Assembly (NCBI GenBank): GCA_016871155.1
Contig: VFZO01000030.1
Coordinates: 1-35,718 of the forward strand
DNA length: 35,718 nucleotides
Direction: 5' to 3'
DNA from: Acidobacteriota bacterium
GTDB taxonomy: Bacteria; Acidobacteriota; Terriglobia; Bryobacterales; Bryobacteraceae
The notes under the pieces are model-generated. The model did no database searches. It was not told where the DNA came from and saw only the letters and a list, made by a program, of their open reading frames with translations. Every line of letters begins with the position of its first letter. Within the stretch, counting starts at the first letter, position 1. Made by a program: the position numbers and the translations under genes. This document shows, one piece after another, positions 24,720 through 32,707 of this stretch.

Positions 24720-25328
24720 CTACTTTCGAAAGGATTCCAGGATCGGCTCGAGGACCTTCCCCATGCGGTGCCGGCGCGTCCGCTCGGCTACGAATATGGA
24801 ACGAAGTTGCGTGTAGGCTTCCTCGAGCTGATCGTTCACAACAATGTACTGGTAGCGGTTCATCTCCGGCGCATCGGCCGCCGCCTGCCGCAGGCGTTTC
24901 TGAACCGCGGCTTCGTCTTCGGTGTTCCGGGATCGCAGCCTGCGCTCCAACTCTGCAAAACTCGGCGGGGTTACAAAGATGTAAACCGCGTCAATACTCT
25001 TCTCTTGTAATTGTCGCGCACCCTGAACTTCAATGTCGAGGAGCAGATCCTGCCCGGCTGTCCCAGCCGCCTCCAACTCGCTCCAATTCGTGCCGTACAG
25101 ATTGCCGGAAAACGCGGCGTGCTCGAAGAACCGGCCAGCCGCCACACCGGCCTCGAAGGCGTCGCGGGAAAGAAAATGGTAGTCGACGCCGTCCCGTTCG
25201 CCCGCGCGAGGAGCCCGCGTCGTGCAACTGACCGAGAAGCGCAAAGGGCCGACGTCGTTTACCAACCGGTCGATGAGTACGGATTTTCCGGCGCCCGACG
25301 GCCCAGAAATCACAAAGAGCGTTGTCAT
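24720..25328 (-). CDS. gmk: Guanylate kinase
   Basis: This 202-residue guanylate kinase converts GMP to GDP. The P-loop G9-P-S-G-A-G-K-S16 is followed by the GMP-binding motif S-V-S-C-T-T-R-A-P-R-A-G-E-R-D-G-V-D-Y-H-F-L. The region G-N-L-Y-G-T-N, the L-L-D-I-E-V-Q-G-A-R-Q-L strand and the I-F-V-T-P-P-S segment match the family. The lid and C-terminal R-R motifs (NRYQYIVVNDQLEEA) are intact. The start overlaps the yicC stop by 4 bases (ATGA). Confidence 0.97.
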   Translation of the reverse strand: MTTLFVISGPSGAGKSVLIDRLVNDVGPLRFSVSCTTRAPRAGERDGVDYHFLSRDAFEAGVAAGRFFEHAAFSGNLYGTNWSELEAAGTAGQDLLLDIEVQGARQLQEKSIDAVYIFVTPPSFAELERRLRSRNTEDEAAVQKRLRQAAADAPEMNRYQYIVVNDQLEEAYTQLRSIFVAERTRRHRMGKVLEPILESFRK

Positions 25329-26218
25329 TCCAGGTTGAGGGATTGCTCTCGAATCTTTTCGATATCGGCCTTGATCGCCAGGGCCGTTTCCGTTAGCGTC
25401 AGCCCTTGCTCGCCGATTCCGTTCGTTTTCGAAAGCATGGTGTTGGTTTCGCGGTTCATTTCCTGCAACAGAAAGTCGAGCTTCTTGCCGGCCTCACCGC
25501 CGGCGCGCAGCAGTTTTTCCAACTGCTCGGCGTGGATTTCCAGACGCGCAATCTCCTCGCCGATATCGCCGCGGTCGGCTAGAATAGCCGCCTCCTGAAC
25601 CAGGCGCTGCGGCTCAATCTGCGCGGTGTTCAGGAGTTCCGACAGGCGTTGCTGCAGGCGCGCCTGGAACGCCGGGACGGCGCGGGAACGGATGTCGCGC
25701 ACCTTCGTCACGGCGTCGCGGATCTGTTGATTTCTCTCCAGCACAACGCGCAGCGTGTCTTCGCCTTCGCGCTCGCGAAATACGTTCAGTTCCTTCACCA
25801 CATCCTCGGTCAGCGCGCAGAGGAACTGCTCGAAACCGGCGTCCGGGTCGCGGTCGCCGTTGCCGCCCATCATGCCGGGAATACGCAGAGCCGAAGCCAG
25901 GTCCGGCTCGGCGGAGACGCCATGGCGGGCCGCCGCCGCTCGCCAGGCGGAAACGAACGAGTCGAGCATCGGTACGTTGATCGCCGCCTCCGCGTCCGGC
26001 GCCGTCCGCTTCAACGACGCGCGAACCTCCAGATGCCCGCGCGAGATCAGCCGCCGGATGACGTTTCGGATCGAGTGTTCATAGGGATCAAACTCGGGCG
26101 GCAGGTGGAAGTGGACATCCAGACCGCGGTGGTTCACGCTCTTGATGCTGAATACGACCTCCCCGTCCGCCGCCGCGCGCCGTATGCGCGCATACCCCGT
26201 CATGCTGCGAATTGGCAT
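25325..26218 (-). CDS. YicC family endoribonuclease-like protein
   Basis: This 297-residue protein belongs to the YicC/YloC family; members have been linked to RNA turnover and stationary-phase or stress survival. The N-terminus has the characteristic S-M-T-G-Y-A-R and I-K-S-V-N-H-R-G-L-D-V-H-F patterns (about residues 5-40). The C-terminal DUF1732-type half includes R-G-D-I-G-E-E-I-A-R-L-E-I-H and G-K-K-L-D-F-L-L-Q-E-M-N-R-E-T-N-T-M-L-S-K. The ATG at 26218 was chosen over an internal ATG five codons later because it leaves the conserved N-terminus intact. The gene precedes gmk, the usual arrangement. Confidence 0.94.
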   Translation of the reverse strand: MPIRSMTGYARIRRAAADGEVVFSIKSVNHRGLDVHFHLPPEFDPYEHSIRNVIRRLISRGHLEVRASLKRTAPDAEAAINVPMLDSFVSAWRAAAARHGVSAEPDLASALRIPGMMGGNGDRDPDAGFEQFLCALTEDVVKELNVFREREGEDTLRVVLERNQQIRDAVTKVRDIRSRAVPAFQARLQQRLSELLNTAQIEPQRLVQEAAILADRGDIGEEIARLEIHAEQLEKLLRAGGEAGKKLDFLLQEMNRETNTMLSKTNGIGEQGLTLTETALAIKADIEKIREQSLNLE

Positions 26219-26234
26219 AGAAGTGATCCAACCA

Positions 26235-28049
26235 TTATGAGGCTTCGTGGAACTGCAGTTCATGCAGCCGCTGATAGACACCGCCAGCGTTTACCAGCTC
26301 TTCGTGCTTGCCGGTTTCGACAATCTTGCCGCGATCCAGCACCACGATCTGATCGGCCCGGCGAATCGTCGAAAGCCGGTGGGCGATCACGACCACCGTG
26401 CGCCCGAAATCAGGTTGCCGAGCGCTTGGCTGAACAAGAATCTCGCTTTCCGTATCGAGATGGGACGTGGCCTCGTCCAGAATCAGAATCGGCGCGTTCT
26501 CGAGCAGCGCCCGCGCGATCGCGATTCTCTGGCGCTGTCCGCCGCTCAGCCGCGCGCCGCGCTCCCCGAGCATCGTGCGGAGACCGTCGGGGAGCTGGTC
26601 GACAAACTCCAGAGCCAACGCGTCTCTGGCCGCGTCGCGAATCTCCTGCTCCGTCGCGCCTGGTTTGCCATAGCCGATGTTCTCGGCCACGGTCGTGTTG
26701 AACAGAAACGTCTCCTGCGCCACAATGCTGATGCGCGACCGCAGCGAGGCCAGCTGAAAATCCCTCAGGTCGACCCCATCGATCGTCACCTGGCCCTTCA
26801 CGGGATCGTAGAAGCGTGGTATCAGTGACGCAAAGGTCGACTTGCCGGCGCCGCTGGGCCCGACCAGCGCTACGATTTCGCCCGCCTTCACCTCCAGCGT
26901 CACATCGTCGAGCACCACAGTGTCCGGCGCGCTGGGATAGTGAAACGAAACGCCATCGAAGCGGATCGACTGTTGAAATCGCTTCAACTCCTTAGCGTGC
27001 GGCTTCTCGCGAATGAGAATTTCGCGATCCAGATACTCGAAGACTTTTTGTGAGGCGCCCAGCGCCTGCTGAAATATGTTGTGGATGCCAACCAGCCGTT
27101 TCACCGGTTCATAGAGCATCAGCAAGGCAATCACAAAGCTGGTGAACTCGCCGGTGGACATCTGCCCCTGGCGGATCTGGGACCGAGCGTAGGTCAGCAG
27201 GCCGACGATCGTCAGAGCGCCCAGAAATTCGATGAGCGGCGAGGAGATCGCCTGCTGGGCGACGTACTTCAGATTGCTGCGGCGCAGGCGGCGGGCGGCT
27301 TCGTGGAAGCGGTTGGATTCGTAGTGCTCGGCGCCGAACGATTTCACCACCTGATGGCCGCTGATGGTCTCTTGCAGAATCTGGTTGAGTACGGCCGTAT
27401 CGTCCTGCGCCTTACGTGTGGACCGGCGGATGCGGCGGCCGAGCTTGGCCGTGGGCAGCATCACGATCGGAAGGACCGTCAACGAGAAGAGGGCCAGCTT
27501 CCAATCCCGTTGGACGATAACGATGACCAGCGCCAGGGCGACGAAGGTCTGCCGAAGCCAATCCGCCAGGATGTGCGAGGTCGCCACTTGGATTTTCTCG
27601 ATATCGTTCATGATGGACGACATCAGCGAGCCGGTGGAATTCTCGTCGAAGAACTGTGCATCCTGGTGCAGGACGCGATCAAAGACCTGCTGCCGCAGAT
27701 CGGTGACGGCGCTAAGGCCAACACGATTGATTAGATAGTTACCCAAATAATCTGCAATGCCCCGAACCAGAAAAGCAGTGAGGATGGCGGCGGCCGTCAT
27801 CGTCCAGACGTTGTGGATCGACGACGGTACAAGGTCGTTCAAATAAATGGTGTGATTCAGCAGCGGAACGTCGAAAAGACGTACATCCTGCTCGGGGGAT
27901 GATGGATTGAGAACGCGGTCGAAGATCGGCTGAATAAGAAGCGCGATCAGCCCATGCGCCGCGCCGGCGAACGCCATCAGCAACACCGAGGCGGAGAGCG
28001 ACGGCACGTAGGGACGAACGTAGCCAAACAGCCGGAGCAACTCCCTCAT
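26235..28049 (-). CDS. msbA: MsbA-type ABC exporter (lipid flippase-like) with compensated frameshift
   Basis: This 604-residue half-transporter has a six-helix membrane domain (about 15-320) fused to an ATPase domain (about 355-600), the layout of MsbA, which flips lipid A precursors across the inner membrane. The membrane part includes F-F-D-E-N-S-T-G-S-L-M-S and L-Q-E-T-I-S-G-H-Q-V-V-K-S-F. The ATPase has Walker A G-P-S-G-A-G-K-S-T, signature L-S-G-G-Q-R-Q-R, Walker B I-L-I-L-D-E-A-T-S, and the switch histidine in I-A-H-R-L-S-T. Residues 541-548 (26406-26429) do not fit the family, but the +1-shifted reading fits very well (see findings). The ATG overlaps the stop of the GT9 gene by 4 bases, and that heptosyltransferase-like neighbour supports a lipopolysaccharide role. 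Assignment to MsbA rather than another exporter is probable, not certain. Confidence 0.87.
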   Translation of the reverse strand: MRELLRLFGYVRPYVPSLSASVLLMAFAGAAHGLIALLIQPIFDRVLNPSSPEQDVRLFDVPLLNHTIYLNDLVPSSIHNVWTMTAAAILTAFLVRGIADYLGNYLINRVGLSAVTDLRQQVFDRVLHQDAQFFDENSTGSLMSSIMNDIEKIQVATSHILADWLRQTFVALALVIVIVQRDWKLALFSLTVLPIVMLPTAKLGRRIRRSTRKAQDDTAVLNQILQETISGHQVVKSFGAEHYESNRFHEAARRLRRSNLKYVAQQAISSPLIEFLGALTIVGLLTYARSQIRQGQMSTGEFTSFVIALLMLYEPVKRLVGIHNIFQQALGASQKVFEYLDREILIREKPHAKELKRFQQSIRFDGVSFHYPSAPDTVVLDDVTLEVKAGEIVALVGPSGAGKSTFASLIPRFYDPVKGQVTIDGVDLRDFQLASLRSRISIVAQETFLFNTTVAENIGYGKPGATEQEIRDAARDALALEFVDQLPDGLRTMLGERGARLSGGQRQRIAIARALLENAPILILDEATSHLDTESEILVQPSARQPDFGRTVVVIAHRLSTIRRADQIVVLDRGKIVETGKHEELVNAGGVYQRLHELQFHEAS

Positions 28050-28939
28050 GCGGCAACTCCCAGCGATTCGATCGCTCGCCGCACCTGGTCTTCCTGAATG
28101 GACGTCATCGGCCCGCCCGCGGCCAGTGTTCGGGCATCGACGCGCCAAGGCGCCCAGGTAACCGGGTCCGACGCGCCGAATAGAACCACCAGCGGGACAT
28201 TGAACGCGGCGGCGATGTGGGCAGGGCCGCTATCGTTGCCGATAAACAAACTGGCCGACTGGATCAGCACCATAGAGTCGAGCAGGGAGTTGTTGACAAC
28301 AGTGCGGAACTCGGAGAACGGCGAAAGATCGTCGCCGGGGCCGCCCAGAAAAACGGGCTCGCAATGCTTGAGCGAGCGGGCGATCGCCAGAAAACGTTCG
28401 GCTGGCCACGCCTTTTCGGGCGACGATGCCAAAGCGTGGAGAACGGCGTAGGGACGCTCGCCGGGCACGACGGGAGCGAACAGCCGGGCTCGCGGAATCT
28501 CAATTCTCCGTGCGCCGAGGGAAAACATTCCCGAGGCCAGATGTTCCGCTGTATGTACCGGCCGCTCCTCGCCCAGGACCTCCTGCGCGCGCGGCATCTT
28601 CACGTTGTAAACCGCCTGCCCGCGAAAGTGTCCGAACCCGGCCCGATAGCCGGCCAGCGAGGCGGCCGTTAACCACAGCGAACGTGTTCCGCCGTGGAGG
28701 TTGATCGTCAGCTTCGGCTTCCAGATCGGGGCGGCCGCCGGATGGGGCGGCAACACGGCGTTGACATCGGGATTCCCGCGAAAAACGTCGGCGAACCGGT
28801 CTTCGGCCATGACGGCAATGCGGAGATCCGGGCGCGCCTTCTTGAGAATGTGCAGAGCCGGCGTTGTGAGCACGCAGTCGCCGAGGGAACGGAGCCGAAT
28901 GATGAGGACCTTGGCCTGTTCCGGCAACCGGTCAAGCAA
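28046..28939 (-). CDS. GT9 glycosyltransferase (ADP-heptose:LPS heptosyltransferase-like)
   Basis: This 297-residue family 9 glycosyltransferase resembles WaaC/WaaF/WaaQ-type enzymes that add heptose to the lipopolysaccharide inner core. Visible motifs are V-L-I-I-R-L-R-S-L-G-D-C-V-L-T-T-P-A (about 11-28), N-L-H-G-G-T-R-S (about 80-87) and the sugar-nucleotide site F-I-G-N-D-S-G-P-A-H-I-A-A-A, followed by L-F-G-A-S-D-P. It is somewhat shorter than the usual 330-350 residues, mainly after the nucleotide site. It starts with TTG; a GAGGAG box 7 bases upstream, inside the end of the preceding small gene, supports this. The gene overlaps the MsbA-type exporter gene by 4 bases, consistent with an envelope function. 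The exact donor sugar is not known. Confidence 0.88.
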   Translation of the reverse strand: MLDRLPEQAKVLIIRLRSLGDCVLTTPALHILKKARPDLRIAVMAEDRFADVFRGNPDVNAVLPPHPAAAPIWKPKLTINLHGGTRSLWLTAASLAGYRAGFGHFRGQAVYNVKMPRAQEVLGEERPVHTAEHLASGMFSLGARRIEIPRARLFAPVVPGERPYAVLHALASSPEKAWPAERFLAIARSLKHCEPVFLGGPGDDLSPFSEFRTVVNNSLLDSMVLIQSASLFIGNDSGPAHIAAAFNVPLVVLFGASDPVTWAPWRVDARTLAAGGPMTSIQEDQVRRAIESLGVAA

Positions 28940-28942
28940 GGA

Positions 28943-29113
28943 CTACTCCTCAATGTGCGCTTCGCCAACGAGCATGACGGGGATCTCGTCGCGCACGGGG
29001 TAGACCCGCTTGCACTGCACACACTTTAGCGCGCTGCCGTCGGCGCGGAAGTCGAGAGCCGCACGGCAGAACGGGCAAACAAGAATTTCGAGCAAATCCT
29101 GACGGATGGCCAT
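28943..29113 (-). CDS. Trm112-like small zinc-ribbon protein
   Basis: This 56-residue protein belongs to the Trm112/YcaR family. Two zinc-type pairs are visible: C13-P-F-C16 and C31-V-Q-C34. The flanking pattern is typical: D-L-L-E-I-L-V-C-P at the start, L-K-C-V-Q-C-K-R-V-Y-P-V-R-D-E-I-P-V-M-L at the end. In bacteria these short proteins are often encoded beside lipopolysaccharide or cofactor genes, while in eukaryotes and archaea Trm112 activates methyltransferases. The ATG at 29113 has only a weak AGG upstream. The stop lies 3 bases before the TTG start of the GT9 gene, whose ribosome binding site overlaps this gene's end. The likely partner is not evident; the window's methyltransferase-like gene is far away. 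Confidence 0.88.
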   Translation of the reverse strand: MAIRQDLLEILVCPFCRAALDFRADGSALKCVQCKRVYPVRDEIPVMLVGEAHIEE

Positions 29114-29132
29114 GGAGACCTACAGTGTATCG

Positions 29133-29780
29133 CTATCCGCGGGCTTTTTTGACGGCTTCCAGATACTGCCGGGCGCGTTCGGTGAAGACCTCGTACTTGC
29201 CGTCCTTGATCGTCTGGGCATCGATCAACTCGCTGCCGACGGCGACGGCGGCCGAGCCGGCCTTCAGAAAATCGGCGGCGGTCTCAAGGTTAACGCCGCC
29301 GGTCGGAATCATCTCCACCTGCGGCAATGGGCCTTTCAGCGCCTTGATGTATTTGGCGCCGCCCATGTTGGAGCACGGGAATATCTTCACGAAATCTGCG
29401 CCGGCTTCCCAGGCGGTCAGTACCTCGGTCGGAGTCAGCGCGCCAGGGCAGATAATCTTGGAGTAGCGGTTCGAGACCTCAATAACGGAAGTCTTGAGCG
29501 CAGGCGTGACAAGAAACTGGGCGCCGGCCAATATGCAGATGCGCGCGGTTTCGGGATCGAGCACCGTGCCCGCGCCAAGAACCATCTTGTCGCCAAACGC
29601 ATCGGCGAGCTTTTCAAGCGCCTTCACGGCCCCCGGAACGGTCATCGTAATTTCCGCGGAGCGAATGCCGCCTGCATAGATGGCTTCAATCGATCGAATC
29701 GCCGATTCAGCGGAATTGGTGCGGACAATCGGAACGATGCCGATGTCGAGAATTGAGGATCGGATTTGGGATTTGGTCAT
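29133..29780 (-). CDS. eda: KDPG/KHG-type aldolase (2-keto-3-deoxy sugar acid aldolase)
   Basis: This 215-residue class I aldolase cleaves 2-keto-3-deoxy-sugar acids or their 6-phosphates to pyruvate and an aldehyde. The Schiff-base lysine is K132 in A-D-F-V-K-I-F-P. Other conserved parts are E43 in A-E-I-T-M-T-V-P, the V-L-G-A-G-T-V-L segment, V-T-P-A for the strand before it, C-P-G-A-L-T-P-T-E, and P-T-G-G-V-N for the phosphate or carboxylate end. Family members act on KDPG, KDPGal or 4-hydroxy-2-oxoglutarate, so specificity cannot be assigned from the sequence. The neighbouring galactonate-dehydratase-like gene suggests a 2-keto-3-deoxygalactonate-type substrate. No sugar-acid kinase gene is nearby, so an unphosphorylated substrate is possible. 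The Trm112-like gene follows after 19 bases. No ribosome binding site is clear before the ATG at 29780. Confidence 0.9.
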   Translation of the reverse strand: MTKSQIRSSILDIGIVPIVRTNSAESAIRSIEAIYAGGIRSAEITMTVPGAVKALEKLADAFGDKMVLGAGTVLDPETARICILAGAQFLVTPALKTSVIEVSNRYSKIICPGALTPTEVLTAWEAGADFVKIFPCSNMGGAKYIKALKGPLPQVEMIPTGGVNLETAADFLKAGSAAVAVGSELIDAQTIKDGKYEVFTERARQYLEAVKKARG

Positions 29781-29859
29781 AATGGTGTGTCGCGAAGGCG
29801 GACTAACCAGTTCAAATAAGCCTGGTCAGATGCGGCTTGCCCATCAATCCCTAGTGTAG

Positions 29860-31101
29860 CTACCAATCCACCACGCTACCATCGTCTTCGTCGTACGACT
29901 CCGGATTCCGCCAATCGTGGCCGATCTTGTCCGCCATCTTGTTCTCATCCAACTCGATGCCCAGTCCCGGTGCCGTGGGCAACTCAAGGTACCCGTTCGA
30001 CACCTTGAACGGATTCTTGATGTAGCCGTCGCCGAGCGACACCTGCTCCTGAATCAGGAAATTCGGAATCGACGCCGCGATCTGTACGCCCGCCGCCAAC
30101 GATATCGGGCCCAGCGGATTGTGAGGCGCGATCGAGGCGTAGTAAGCCTCGGCCATGCCAGCGATCAGACGCACCTCCGTGATGCCGCCCGCGTGGCAAA
30201 GGTCCGGCTGCAGAATCGTCGCCGCCTTCTTCTCCAGCACTTCGCGGAAGCCCCACTTGGTGAACACGCGTTCGCCCGTGGCGATAGGCAGGTGCGTCCC
30301 GCGCGCGATCTCGGCCATCACGTCGTGGTTCTGCGCTTGGCACGGCTCCTCGATGAACATCGGATTGGAAGGCTCCATCGCCTTGATCAACATCTTGGCG
30401 TGCGCAGGGCTGATGGCGCCGTGGAAGTCGACGCCGATGTCTACGCTGTCGCCGACGATGCGGCGCATTTCGGCGAGCTTTTCACCCGCGTACTTCACCT
30501 CGGATGGCGTCTCCACATAGCGCGCCGGCCGGCGCTTGGAGGGTCCCGTCTTGAACGCGGTGAAACCCTGGGCCATCGCGGCCTTCAGGCTCTGCTCCAA
30601 GGATCCCTGGCGTTGAACATGGGCGTAGACGCGGACTTTGTTGCGAGTCGGGCCGCCGAACAGTTCGTAGACCGGCACGCCGAACGCTTTGCCCTTGATG
30701 TCCCAAAGCGCCTGGTCGATACCGCTGAGTGCGCTGGTAAGAATCGGGCCGCCGCGATAGAAGGCGTGGCGGTAGATCGCCTGCCAGTGGTGAACGACGG
30801 CGCGAGGATCCTTGCCGACAAGATACGGCGCCACCTCTTTGATCGCCTCGGCGCAGGTCAGCGCGCGGCCTTCCGTCACGGGCTCCCCTAAGCCGGTGAT
30901 GCCGGCGTCGGTATGGATCTTCAGGAATAACCAGCGCGGCTTGACCAGGATCGTCTCAAGCTTGGTGATCTTGATCTTGTCCTTGGGCGAAATGGGCGCA
31001 TTCTTTGCGATCTGCGCGGCCCGGGCCTCTTCCACTTGGAATAGGCCGGTGCCCGCGGCGGCGGCGCCATAGATCCAGTTGCGGCGGGAGAAATGACTCA
31101 T
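29860..31101 (-). CDS. Galactonate-dehydratase-like enolase-superfamily enzyme with Tat signal
   Basis: This 413-residue enzyme belongs to the mandelate racemase/muconate lactonizing group, closest in pattern to D-galactonate dehydratase (DgoD). Probable metal ligands are D225, E251 or E252, and E277. Probable acid-base residues are H227 (D-F-H-G) and H327 (A-P-H-N-P-L-G-P), with D300 and E352 in the usual barrel positions. The end (N-P-E-S-Y-D-E-D-D-G-S-V-V-D-W) resembles that of DgoD. The N-terminus S5-R-R-N-W-I, followed by a short Ala/Gly-rich segment and an A-R-A site near residue 28, looks like a twin-arginine signal, so export is likely, unlike DgoD of enterobacteria. The ATG at 31101 lies 10 bases from a good -10 (TATACT, - strand, 31112-31117). 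The symporter stop is 19 bases upstream, so the genes may also be co-transcribed. Confidence 0.87.
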   Translation of the reverse strand: MSHFSRRNWIYGAAAAGTGLFQVEEARAAQIAKNAPISPKDKIKITKLETILVKPRWLFLKIHTDAGITGLGEPVTEGRALTCAEAIKEVAPYLVGKDPRAVVHHWQAIYRHAFYRGGPILTSALSGIDQALWDIKGKAFGVPVYELFGGPTRNKVRVYAHVQRQGSLEQSLKAAMAQGFTAFKTGPSKRRPARYVETPSEVKYAGEKLAEMRRIVGDSVDIGVDFHGAISPAHAKMLIKAMEPSNPMFIEEPCQAQNHDVMAEIARGTHLPIATGERVFTKWGFREVLEKKAATILQPDLCHAGGITEVRLIAGMAEAYYASIAPHNPLGPISLAAGVQIAASIPNFLIQEQVSLGDGYIKNPFKVSNGYLELPTAPGLGIELDENKMADKIGHDWRNPESYDEDDGSVVDW

Positions 31102-31120
31102 ACGATTAGCAAGTATACCG

Positions 31121-32683
31121 TTACGCGAAATGGACCCACAGGCCAACCACCGCCATCGCGATGACCGCCGTGGCCCACTTCTCGGTCGCCGAACCGATCG
31201 GCGCTCCGCCCCACTCCATGGTCAAGCCTTCGATGTCCTTCTTCGGCTCCGACGCTTTTGAGACAAAGACCATCAACGCGATGCAAAGCAAGAAGACCAG
31301 GATCGAGAAGTTCAGGAAGCTGAACTCCACCACGGCGTTGAGCGGACCCAAGTCCATCTTGAACGCGTTGTGCAGAACGTCCATCGTAAACCGCGACGCT
31401 CCCAGGATGCCGCCCACCACCAGAGTCGTGAAGGCGGCCCGTGGCGTCGCGCCGCGCCAGAGGATGCCGGTCAGGAATGTCGCTGTAATCGGGGCGCCGA
31501 TGTAGGCCTGCACGCTCTGTAGATACTGAAATACCTGGTCGTTCAACGACCGGATGAACGGAATCCAAACCACGCTGATCACGACAATCGCCACCGTAGA
31601 CCAGCGGCCGAAGTTCACAAGCTCCTTTTCGCTCGCATTCGGCCGGTACTTCTTGAAAATGTCCATCGTGATCAGCGTCGAACAGGAATTAAACACGGAG
31701 CTGAGTGAAGACATCAACGCGGCCAGCAGCGCGGCGACCATCAGACCCTTCAATCCTGGCGGCATCAGTCGAAGCACCAACATGGGGTATGCGTTGTCGC
31801 CCGTCACCTCCGCTGGATACAGGACCTTGGCGATCAGCCCCGGCAGCACCAGGATGAACACCGGCAGAATCTTCAGCGCGGCGCAGAAGAACGCGCCCTT
31901 GCGCGCCTCCGAAACACTGCGGGCCGAGAGTGTTTTTTGCACGATCACCTGGTCCGTGCACCAATACCAGATGCCAAGAATCAACGAGCCGAAAATGGTT
32001 CCGGGCCAAGGATAGGTCGCGTCGCTGGCGGGCTTCACGATATGGAAAAAATCGGGCGGCAGCGCCGCGCGCAAAGCCTCGAAGCCGCCCACCTTGTCGA
32101 GACCCAAAAGCGTAATGACAATCGCGCCGGCCACCAGAATTATGGCTTGAAACACGTCGGTGTAGATCACCGCGGCCAACCCGCCCGAGACCGTGTAGAT
32201 GCCGGTGGCCACCACAAGAAGAATCGCCGACGTCATGTAGTCCCAACCGACGATCTCGCGGATAAGAATCCCGCCTGCGAACAGCGCCACGCTGATCTTG
32301 GTGAAGATGTAGGCAACGATCGAAATGTAGGTCAGGTACGTGCGGCAGGCCGGCGAGAACCGCCGCTCCAGGAACTCCGGCATGGTGAACACACCGCTTT
32401 TCAGGTAGTGCGGGATGAAGATCCAGGCCAGCAACAGCAGGCAAACGCTCGCCGACCACTCGTAGCAGCCAACAGCCAGGCCGGTGGAGGCGCCCGAACC
32501 GGCGAGCCCGATGAAGTGCTCGCTCGAAATGTTCGTAGCAAACAGCGACGCACCCACCGCGAACCAGCCGACACTGTGCCCGGCCAGAAAGTAGTCGGAC
32601 GAAGTGCGCTCCCGCCGCGAGTGGTAAAAGCCGATCCCGAAAACGAGAACGAAGTAGATGACAATGATGGCGGTGTCGAGCAT
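31121..32683 (-). CDS. SGLT-type sodium:solute symporter
   Basis: This 520-residue inner-membrane transporter of the SSS family is closest in pattern to the sugar/SGLT branch. About 13-14 hydrophobic segments can be traced. Diagnostic stretches are A-T-N-I-S-S-E-H-F-I-G-L-A-G-S-G (about residues 49-64), the Y-T-V-S-G-G-L-A-A-V-I-Y-T-D segment, the G-I-W-Y-W-C-T-D-Q-V-I-V-Q-K-T-L-S-A block, and A-A-L-M-S-S-L-S-S-V-F-N-S, which contains the helix 8 serines associated with the second sodium site in the family. The substrate is probably a sugar or sugar acid, in line with the neighbouring dehydratase and aldolase. The gene starts 24 bases from the divergent sulfatase gene. No ribosome binding site is seen, and a -10 (TACACT) lies 7 bases before the ATG. 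Confidence 0.93.
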   Translation of the reverse strand: MLDTAIIVIYFVLVFGIGFYHSRRERTSSDYFLAGHSVGWFAVGASLFATNISSEHFIGLAGSGASTGLAVGCYEWSASVCLLLLAWIFIPHYLKSGVFTMPEFLERRFSPACRTYLTYISIVAYIFTKISVALFAGGILIREIVGWDYMTSAILLVVATGIYTVSGGLAAVIYTDVFQAIILVAGAIVITLLGLDKVGGFEALRAALPPDFFHIVKPASDATYPWPGTIFGSLILGIWYWCTDQVIVQKTLSARSVSEARKGAFFCAALKILPVFILVLPGLIAKVLYPAEVTGDNAYPMLVLRLMPPGLKGLMVAALLAALMSSLSSVFNSCSTLITMDIFKKYRPNASEKELVNFGRWSTVAIVVISVVWIPFIRSLNDQVFQYLQSVQAYIGAPITATFLTGILWRGATPRAAFTTLVVGGILGASRFTMDVLHNAFKMDLGPLNAVVEFSFLNFSILVFLLCIALMVFVSKASEPKKDIEGLTMEWGGAPIGSATEKWATAVIAMAVVGLWVHFA

Positions 32684-32690
32684 TCCGAGT

Positions 32691-32700
32691 AGTGTACATT
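32691..32700. promoter_or_regulatory. Overlapping divergent -10 elements (symporter / sulfatase)
   Basis: In the 24 bases between the start codons of the divergent symporter and sulfatase genes, AGTGTACATT holds two -10-like hexamers. TACATT (32695-32700) reads toward the sulfatase, and TACACT (32696-32691 on the - strand) reads toward the symporter. They share two bases at a TGTACA dyad. Each lies exactly 7 bases from its ATG, so both mRNAs would lack a leader. Neither gene has a Shine-Dalgarno sequence. The -35 regions would fall inside the opposite gene and are weak. Confidence 0.5.
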
Positions 32701-32707
32701 AGCTGAA

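Noticed and set aside
22892-25231. 779-codon open frame on the + strand
   Set aside because: It covers UDG, coaBC, rpoZ and gmk on the other strand, all with complete family motifs; its own translation is Arg-rich without any domain.
31689-32699. 336-codon open frame on the - strand in another frame of the symporter gene
   Set aside because: Arg/His-rich composition and no motif; the symporter frame is fully supported.
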